Origin: Clostridia bacterium
GTDB lineage: Bacteria > Bacillota > Clostridia > Oscillospirales > Acutalibacteraceae
DNA: 49,510 bases
NCBI GenBank assembly: GCA_017461235.1
Contig: JAFTYU010000029.1
Span: 1 to 49,510, forward strand
Reading direction: 5' to 3'
Position 1 is the stretch's first letter; every line of letters begins with the position of its first letter. The notes beneath the pieces were generated by a model. The model was given only the letters and a program-made list of their open reading frames with translations, searched no databases and was not told the DNA's origin. A program made the translations under genes and the position numbers. Below, piece by piece: positions 43,951-49,510 of the stretch.

Positions 43951-46029
43951 TTAATATTTTGCTTTTTTTGACCTTGTGATTGAAGCGAGCTTTTCAGAAA
44001 TTAAAAATGAAAAAAACGCGAAAGCAAGGCTCAAAGCGAATTCTGAAAAAGATAGAGATTCAAGGTTCAGTATTGTGTTCAGAGGCGAGTAAATAACAGT
44101 TATACATAACGCCATATTGAACAGTATAAATATTGCGCAGGTTTTGTTGTGAGTAATCTTCGAAAGAGTTTTTGTGAAGCTTTTACCAAAATCAAGGTTT
44201 GATAATATCAAAAAGATATTTGAAAGCATAATGACACTCATACCGAAGCTGCGTGCCGTATTGGTGTTACAAAGGTTGGCTTTAACCATAACGACGTAAG
44301 GGATAAATGAAAAAACGAATAAAACCACGCCTTGCAGAACACTTGATAACAGCATTTTCTTTGATAGTATGTTTTCATATTTTCCCCGTGGCGGTAAATT
44401 CATTATGTCCGCGTTTGCAGGCAGACTCTCAAAAACTATTGAACAGGTAGGGTCAATGAGCATTTCCGTTAATGCAATGCCTGTCGGTAATAAAAATATT
44501 GATGTTGCCTGCAGATTTAAAACAGGCGAAAACAAAGCCGAAAGTATAATCGGCAGATGTATTGTTATAAGATAACAGACAGATTTTTGTATGTTTCTGA
44601 AAATTCGTCTGCCGTCTTTTATTGTTTTGGTTACGGTGGATAGTCGGTCGTTTGTTAAAACAATGTCAGCGACATCCTTTGCGTTTGAAGAACCGCCCAA
44701 TCCCATTGCTATACCAACGTCAGCGCATTTTAATGCGGCGGTATCGTTTATTCCGTCACCGAGCATTGCAACAGTTTCGCCACTTGCCTGAAGTGCTTTG
44801 ATTACCATTGTTTTTTGTTCAGGGGTGATTTCTGAAAATACCGATGCAGAAAAGACCTGCTTTTTGAAATCATCAAGCCCCGAGCCGCTTTCGTTTATTC
44901 CTTTACAGATATTTTCTGTGGATATGCCTGCTTGTTGCGCTATACTTTCAGCGGCTTTCACGTTATCTCCTGTCAGCATAATAACGCGTATTCCTGCATT
45001 TTTGCATTTGTTTATAAATTCTTTTGCGCCTGATTTCAAGGTTTCTTCTCCTGACAGAGAATCTTTACAGGTCAATGTTCCTGTTTTATCAATACAGATA
45101 ACAGATACACAGCCGAGAGTTTCGACGCTTGATATATTACGGATTGTTGCATTATTCTTTGTAAGGCGCAGAGTTCCCATACTGAAAAATACTGTTAAAA
45201 CAACAGGAAGTTCTTCGGGGATTGTACCCATAGCAAGGGATATACCTGATAAGACACTTCCTGCAAGCTTTTGTGAAAGGTCAGTGCTCGTGTCCGTTAT
45301 AAAAGTCAGGATAAAGGTTATTACGCAACATATCAAGGCTATTGCCGTACATCTTTTAACTAATCTGTTTATGTTTTGTTGCAGTGGTGATTTTGACGGC
45401 AATGCAGACATTGCCGCTTTTACGGTTTTGCCGTATTCGGTGTTTTCACCCGTGGCTGTAACTTGCATTTTTCCGTGTCCGCTTACAGCAAAAGTTCCTG
45501 CATAACACTTGTTATTACGGCAATAATTACTATTGTAATCTTCATTGTCGATTGGTTGTTTTTGGCAAAAGTCGGCTTCTCCCGTCAAAGAAGATTCATC
45601 TGTGAATAAAGATGAACATTCTGTTATAAGTCCGTCTGCCGCAATTTTTGTGTCCGGATTTATAATAACAATATCGTCGGGAACGATGTTTTCCGTTTTA
45701 ATTTTCTTTTCGATGCCGTCGCGCAAAACTACAGCGGTATCGGGAGCAAGAGAATTAAGACTCTTTAAGCTTTTGTCGGTGCGTCTGTTTTGAAAAATTT
45801 CAGTGGCGGTTACGGCACAAACAAAAAACAGCATAACAATGCCGTCTTTAAATTCGCCTGTAAAAAAGCAAATAAAAGAACATATAATAAGAAATCCGAA
45901 AACAGGTTCTTTTAAGGTTGATATTATATTATTTGCCAATCCTTTATTTTTTTTAGTATTTACGGTATTTTTACCGTAAAGCTTAAGCTTTTCTTCTGCT
46001 TGTTTGGTTGTAAGACCTTTTGGGTTCAA
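43951..46029 (-). CDS. P-type cation ATPase lacking the nucleotide-binding domain
   Basis: A 692-residue P2-type ATPase-like membrane protein. Present: actuator motif SSLTGEA (~147-152), membrane motif MGTIPEELP (~268-275), phosphorylation site D314 in CIDKTGTLT, MLTGDN (353-356), MLGDGIND (424-429) and the C-terminal membrane domain. Missing: the N domain. Only 32 residues separate DKTGTLT from TGDN, where P2 ATPases have well over 100, including the KGA ATP-binding region. The DNA between is continuous and in frame. The start is TTG 46029 with GGGGTG upstream. Either it is inactive, takes another phosphate donor, or works in another way. Confidence 0.85.
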   Translation of the reverse strand: MNPKGLTTKQAEEKLKLYGKNTVNTKKNKGLANNIISTLKEPVFGFLIICSFICFFTGEFKDGIVMLFFVCAVTATEIFQNRRTDKSLKSLNSLAPDTAVVLRDGIEKKIKTENIVPDDIVIINPDTKIAADGLITECSSLFTDESSLTGEADFCQKQPIDNEDYNSNYCRNNKCYAGTFAVSGHGKMQVTATGENTEYGKTVKAAMSALPSKSPLQQNINRLVKRCTAIALICCVITFILTFITDTSTDLSQKLAGSVLSGISLAMGTIPEELPVVLTVFFSMGTLRLTKNNATIRNISSVETLGCVSVICIDKTGTLTCKDSLSGEETLKSGAKEFINKCKNAGIRVIMLTGDNVKAAESIAQQAGISTENICKGINESGSGLDDFKKQVFSASVFSEITPEQKTMVIKALQASGETVAMLGDGINDTAALKCADVGIAMGLGGSSNAKDVADIVLTNDRLSTVTKTIKDGRRIFRNIQKSVCYLITIHLPIILSALFSPVLNLQATSIFLLPTGIALTEMLIDPTCSIVFESLPANADIMNLPPRGKYENILSKKMLLSSVLQGVVLFVFSFIPYVVMVKANLCNTNTARSFGMSVIMLSNIFLILSNLDFGKSFTKTLSKITHNKTCAIFILFNMALCITVIYSPLNTILNLESLSFSEFALSLAFAFFSFLISEKLASITRSKKAKY

Positions 46030-46298
46030 ATTAACACCCCGTTCTATAATCGTTATAATGCAAAAATTCCGCAGAACAATTACTGTCCCGCAGAAGTCTC
46101 AGTGATATTTCTGCTGCTCGTAGTGAGCCCGATGCAAATGCATCTGTCAGATTTAATAACAGTTGATTTCTTTGCATAATATTCAACGGATGTAAATTTG
46201 TTACAATTTTGTTTACAAAAATTTCATAAAAAATAATTCACAATCCTTAATTCTTATTTGTATTAGTATTGGATAAAGTTTTGAATAGAGGTGATATG
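46030..46298. other. non-coding region upstream of divergent ATPase and sigma factor genes
   Basis: No gene-like frame. It contains a small palindrome GATGC-AAAT-GCATC (46131-46144) and an AT-rich stretch (46194-46260) with TTGTTA/TTGTTT -35-like boxes but no convincing -10. An ECF-type autoregulated promoter could lie here; I see no clear consensus. Confidence 0.3.
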
Positions 46299-46802
46299 GT
46301 GTCAGGTAACAAAAAAGAATTTTCCAACGAGTACATTAAAGAGCTTGTTGAAAAATACGGCGTTATGTTGTTCAGAATATGCTACTGTATCCTTTGTCAT
46401 CGCGATGATGCCGAGGATGCCCTTCAGGATACTTTTCTGAAATATCTGACCAAATCACCCGAGTTTGAAAGCAAGGAGCACGAAAAGGCGTGGCTTATAA
46501 AAGTAGCAACTAACACAAGTAAAAATATGGTGTTGTTGAAAAAACGTCGAAAAACCGTTGATCTTGATGAACTCAACAGTATCGGTATTGAAGATGCTGA
46601 TACAGAAGTGTTTGAGTCGATTATGGCTTTGCCCGTTAAGTATAAAATAGTAATGACACTTTATTACATAGAAGGTTACAGCTCTAAGGAAATTTCAAAA
46701 ATTGTGAGCGTCTCGCCTGATGCGGTACGAAAAAGATTGCAAAAGGGAAGGGAGCTTTTAAAGTCGGAGATTGAAAGGTGTAATGGATATGAATTCAAAT
46801 AA
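46299..46802 (+). CDS. ECF-type RNA polymerase sigma factor
   Basis: A 167-residue sigma-70 family member with region 2 (HRDDAEDALQDTFLKYLT) and region 4 (MTLYYIEGYSSKEISKIVSV, then DAVRKRLQKGRE). The start is set at GTG 46299, five bases after GAGGTG; the nearby ATG 46296 and TTG 46269 fit the ribosome binding site less well. It overlaps the next gene, a small membrane protein that might be its regulator. ECF sigma factors typically respond to envelope stress; two lipid-type genes follow. Confidence 0.9.
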   Translation: MSGNKKEFSNEYIKELVEKYGVMLFRICYCILCHRDDAEDALQDTFLKYLTKSPEFESKEHEKAWLIKVATNTSKNMVLLKKRRKTVDLDELNSIGIEDADTEVFESIMALPVKYKIVMTLYYIEGYSSKEISKIVSVSPDAVRKRLQKGRELLKSEIERCNGYEFK

Positions 46803-47019
46803 TTATTATGTTGATGAATATTCACGATTAGTTAATCGTATTACTTATGACAGCAATAATTTTGACGCCCTTGCTCAGAAGGTTTATGACAAAGCTTCTG
46901 TGTCGCAGAATGATAATGTGAAATTAATTATCGCGGGGGTTGCTGCTGTAACGCTTGTTGGGGTTGGCGTTAAGTTTGTTATGGACCATAAAACTAAAAT
47001 GAGGGGGATTAAGAAATGA
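46789..47019 (+). CDS. small single-pass membrane protein
   Basis: A 76-residue protein: soluble N-terminus (~45 residues), one transmembrane helix (~48-66) and a basic tail (DHKTKMRGIKK). The start ATG 46789 lies eight bases after AAAGGTG inside the sigma factor gene; ATG 46783 is closer and less favoured. It overlaps the sigma factor by 14 bp and the acyltransferase by 4 bp. Position suggests an anti-sigma role, but no known anti-sigma domain is visible, and the basic tail favours a cytoplasmic C-terminus. Confidence 0.65.
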   Translation: MNSNNYYVDEYSRLVNRITYDSNNFDALAQKVYDKASVSQNDNVKLIIAGVAAVTLVGVGVKFVMDHKTKMRGIKK

Positions 47020-47645
47020 GTAAGAAAAATAAAAAGGTGGACAAATCTAAATATCCGCTTATATATAGAGTTTTCCGACCTTTGTATTTTGTTTTTACGG
47101 GTATTTTTCGCCCTCGTATAATAGGTAAAGAAAATATTCCTAAAAAAGGCAGGGTTGTAATTGCGGGTAATCATATGTTTGTTCTTGACCCCATTCTTGT
47201 TGCAATTTCAACTTGGCGTTGCATTCATTTTTTAGGTAAATACGAAATATTCAAATATAAATTTACAAACTGGTTGTTTACAAGTGCCGGTGTAATTCCC
47301 GTACACCGCCAGAGAAAGGACCATAACGCTCTTGTGTCTGCCGAGGAATATCTTGAGGCTGACCAGGCGGTAGCTCTTTTTCCCGAAACAACAATTATTA
47401 AGCCTGAGGGTGTACAGTTATTGCCCTTTAAAATCGGTGCAGTTAAAATTGCGTATGATACCAAAGCACCAATTGTACCCTTTACTATTAATGGCAGTTA
47501 TATTCCCTTTAACGGCAGACTTGAAATAATATTCCACGAGCCGTATTACATACCGGACGGCGCCGACCTTGCAGTGGAAAATGATAAATTACGAGAAAGG
47601 GTGCAGAGTAAACTGACTCCGCATAAAGGTAAATGGTCATTTTGA
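47016..47645 (+). CDS. PlsC-like 1-acyl-glycerol-3-phosphate acyltransferase
   Basis: A 209-residue acyltransferase with the catalytic HX4D motif in GNHMFVLDP (the acyl-transfer His-Asp pair), followed by FPETTIIKPEG where most PlsC proteins have FPEGT. The latter motif is thus altered from the usual Gly-Thr. A hydrophobic segment lies near the N-terminus. It starts with an ATGA overlap and overlaps the following acyl-CoA ligase gene, so the pair probably works on a common lipid. The substrate may differ from ordinary lysophosphatidate. Confidence 0.85.
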   Translation: MSKKNKKVDKSKYPLIYRVFRPLYFVFTGIFRPRIIGKENIPKKGRVVIAGNHMFVLDPILVAISTWRCIHFLGKYEIFKYKFTNWLFTSAGVIPVHRQRKDHNALVSAEEYLEADQAVALFPETTIIKPEGVQLLPFKIGAVKIAYDTKAPIVPFTINGSYIPFNGRLEIIFHEPYYIPDGADLAVENDKLRERVQSKLTPHKGKWSF

Positions 47646-49366
47646 AAAACTATTCTGTTGAAAAAAATCCGTTGTATAAATATATTAACGAAAACAGCGT
47701 ATATGGATTTGATATTCCCGACGTTTCTATGTTCGGTATGGTACAGATTTCTGCCCAAAGTCATCCCGATGCACCGGCTTATGAATATTTCGGTACAAAA
47801 TGTACTTATAAACAGCTTATTGAACAAATAGAGAAGACTTCATCAGCATATTTTGATTTAGGTGTGCGCAAAGGCGATATTGTTACAATCCTTATGCCCA
47901 ACACACCCGAAGCGGTTGTGAGTATATATGCTTTGAACAGGCTGGGTGCCGTTTCAAATATAGTGCATCCGTTGTCTTCTCAGGGTGAGATTAAACATTA
48001 TATTAATTCATCAAAAAGCAAGTTTTTACTTGCAATAGATTTGTGTTGCCGTAAGGTTTCGGAAATTATAGATGAAACTCAGCTGGAAAAGGTTATTGTA
48101 GCATCTGCAGGGGAATCAATGCCCATCCTGATGAAAACGGCATATTCATTGACTAATAAGAACAAAAACAGCTATTCAAAAAGCGACGTCAGATACATTT
48201 CGTGGCGCAATTTTATTAAAAATTCCAAATCAACGGTTAAACCTTATATGCCTACAGGTGATAAAAATAAAAAGGTTGCGATTATCCTTCACAGCGGCGG
48301 TACAACCGGTACACCCAAGGACATAATGCTTTCGAACAATAATTTCAATGCTTTTGGTGTGCAAGCGGTTATAACATTGTATGACGTCAGCGTCGGTGAT
48401 AAAATTTTAGGTGTATTGCCCATATTCCACGGCTTCGGTCTTGGTGTATGTGTTCACGTATGCTTCTGCTTCGGTGCATGCTCGGTACTTATACCGTCAT
48501 TTGATGCTAAGAAATTCGGTTCTATTATTAAAAAACATAAACCCACAATGCTGTTTGGTGTACCCACACTCTATGAAGCAATGATTAAAGCCGAAGGAGT
48601 TGAAAAACTCGACTTTTCATTTCTTAAATATGCCGTCAGCGGTGGCGATACGTTGCCTAAACCGTTGGAAGATAAGGTTAACGCTTTTCTGTCATCCCAT
48701 AATTCCGACGTGCGTATATGCGAAGGCTACGGTATGACCGAGGGTCTTGCGACTTTGAGCTTGTCTGTTTATGACGGGTATAAGTCAGGCACTATAGGCA
48801 AACCGCTTATAGGTAACGAGATGTGCGTTGTTACACCCGGCACAAACGATGTTTTACCTGCGGGCGAAGAAGGGGAGTTGTGCGTATGCGGACCTACCCT
48901 TATGATAGGTTACAGAGAAAACGATGAAGAAACCGCCCTTGCACTCCGTGAGCACGCAGACGGCAAAATATGGCTCCATACAGGTGATATGGCGGTTATT
49001 GATGAAGAAGGTTTTGTTCATTACAGATTAAGAATAAAACGTCTTATAATTTCATCGGGCTATAACGTCTATCCTACACAGATTGAAAAGGTGATTGAAG
49101 AATTACCCGAAGTGGATAAATGCGCCGTTGTAGCAATGCCCCATCCTTATAAAAAAGAGGTGGCAAAAGCCTATATTATTTTAGCAAAAGGCGTGGAAGG
49201 TAATTCGTTTACACTTGATAAAATTCGTCAGCACTGCAAAAAGAATCTTTCGCACCACAGTGTGCCTTATAAATATCAGTTCGTCAAAGAATTACCCAAA
49301 ACACCCTACGGTAAAGTGGATTTTATGAAGCTTCAAAAGGAATCCGAAGAAGTTACCGCAAAATAA
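47633..49366 (+). CDS. AMP-dependent acyl-CoA synthetase-like enzyme
   Basis: A 577-residue ANL superfamily enzyme. The P-loop ILHSGGTTGTPKDIML, YGMTEG, HTGDMAVIDEEGF and the C-terminal TPYGKVDF with the catalytic lysine are all present. It activates a carboxylic acid to an acyl-adenylate, and then usually to acyl-CoA. It overlaps the PlsC-like gene by 13 bp. The first codon is uncertain: ATG 47633 has AAAGGT too close, and TTG 47642 is an alternative. A fatty acid or lipid precursor is the likely substrate given the neighbour. Confidence 0.92.
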   Translation: MVILKNYSVEKNPLYKYINENSVYGFDIPDVSMFGMVQISAQSHPDAPAYEYFGTKCTYKQLIEQIEKTSSAYFDLGVRKGDIVTILMPNTPEAVVSIYALNRLGAVSNIVHPLSSQGEIKHYINSSKSKFLLAIDLCCRKVSEIIDETQLEKVIVASAGESMPILMKTAYSLTNKNKNSYSKSDVRYISWRNFIKNSKSTVKPYMPTGDKNKKVAIILHSGGTTGTPKDIMLSNNNFNAFGVQAVITLYDVSVGDKILGVLPIFHGFGLGVCVHVCFCFGACSVLIPSFDAKKFGSIIKKHKPTMLFGVPTLYEAMIKAEGVEKLDFSFLKYAVSGGDTLPKPLEDKVNAFLSSHNSDVRICEGYGMTEGLATLSLSVYDGYKSGTIGKPLIGNEMCVVTPGTNDVLPAGEEGELCVCGPTLMIGYRENDEETALALREHADGKIWLHTGDMAVIDEEGFVHYRLRIKRLIISSGYNVYPTQIEKVIEELPEVDKCAVVAMPHPYKKEVAKAYIILAKGVEGNSFTLDKIRQHCKKNLSHHSVPYKYQFVKELPKTPYGKVDFMKLQKESEEVTAK

Positions 49367-49380
49367 ACAAAAATAAACAT

Positions 49381-49405
49381 CCACCCGCCAAGCGGGTGGT
49401 TTTTC
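49381..49405 (+). terminator. rho-independent terminator
   Basis: CCACCCGC-CAA-GCGGGTGG followed by TTTTT, 14 bases after the end of the acyl-CoA synthetase-like gene. Confidence 0.92.
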
Positions 49406-49406
49406 A

Positions 49407-49501
49407 TATGCGGGCATAGCCCTATGCTCTTCGCGTATGCGTAAACGCATAAGTACGGTCTGCCAGTTGCGTAAGATTGTTACTTGCTACCCGTAAACGG
49501 G
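49407..49501. repeat. palindrome-rich repeat-like region at the right edge
   Basis: Non-coding sequence with three small hairpins in 90 bases: GGGC-ATA-GCCC (49412-49422), TATGCG-TAAA-CGCATA (49436-49451) and CCCG-TAAA-CGGG (49490-49501). Two share the loop TAAA. It looks like the start of a dispersed palindromic element; the window ends inside it. Confidence 0.5.
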
Positions 49502-49510
49502 CCGTATCCA

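Noticed and set aside
44798-45505. Antisense open frame opposite the P-type ATPase, as a candidate for the missing N domain
   Set aside because: Its translation shows no ATP-binding motif or other family feature, and the ATPase frame on the minus strand is continuous.
46131-46144. Palindrome GATGCAAATGCATC as a regulator site for the sigma factor
   Set aside because: Only a five-base arm, without a second copy or a nearby promoter, so chance is a sufficient explanation.

Overview
The window looks like a chromosomal segment of a low-to-moderate GC anaerobic Firmicute, most likely an uncultured gut or rumen clostridium of the Ruminococcaceae/Oscillospirales type. This is inference from gene content (DUF951-prfA, trmK-nif3, rqcH, NADP-glutamate dehydrogenase, BspA-type leucine-rich-repeat proteins, a dockerin, many intracellular glycosidases), AGGAGG-like ribosome binding sites, frequent GTG/TTG starts and hairpin-plus-U-tract terminators. 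I see no tRNA, rRNA, CRISPR array, phage genes or transposase.

Layout. 1-205: two copies of a 56-bp direct repeat and a terminator. 196-5456: an AraC regulator divergent from a GPH-type sugar transporter and a GH2 beta-galactosidase, a self-contained sugar locus. 5508-8448: on the minus strand, a CE15-like esterase with a small membrane protein, and gdhA. 8883-11814: GH51 arabinofuranosidase, a Cys-rich small protein and an MFS transporter. 11939-15604: a second large transporter, a membrane-anchored LRR protein and a zinc-ribbon membrane protein. 15762-17850: an XRE-DUF2157-type regulator broken by an in-frame TAA, followed by a small membrane protein.

17891-21870 (minus) is the most unusual locus: a tight three-gene unit encoding a VWA protein with a degenerate metallopeptidase-like N-terminus, a cytosolic BspA-type LRR protein and a MoxR-like AAA+ ATPase. 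The MoxR-VWA pair is a known chaperone-like module. An LRR protein sandwiched between the two partners, separated by only four bases on each side, suggests a sensor or client adaptor.

21953-24661 (minus): a calcineurin-like phosphoesterase and an endoglycoceramidase-like GH5. 24842-28735: DUF1858 protein, TrmK, YgjV-like protein, Nif3-like protein and RqcH. 28908-33937: two secreted LRR-FN3 proteins, the first split by a one-base deletion in an A run. 33984-38284 (minus): GH36 alpha-galactosidase, Fe-S aldo/keto reductase and an S1-domain protein. 38380-43904: a housekeeping run (DUF951, RF1, threonylcarbamoyl-AMP synthase, dephospho-CoA kinase, lytic transglycosylase, M18 aminopeptidase) and a secreted dockerin protein. 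43951-46029 (minus): a P-type ATPase that keeps the phosphorylation and hinge motifs but lacks the whole nucleotide-binding domain. 46299-49366: ECF sigma factor, small membrane protein, PlsC-like acyltransferase and an acyl-CoA-synthetase-like enzyme. The right end carries a terminator and a palindrome-rich repeat-like stretch.

Taken together the cell imports plant or host oligosaccharides (arabinosides, galactosides, uronate esters) and cleaves them inside: none of the glycosidases in the window has a signal peptide. The secreted proteins are instead LRR, FN3 and dockerin modules, likely for surface interaction.
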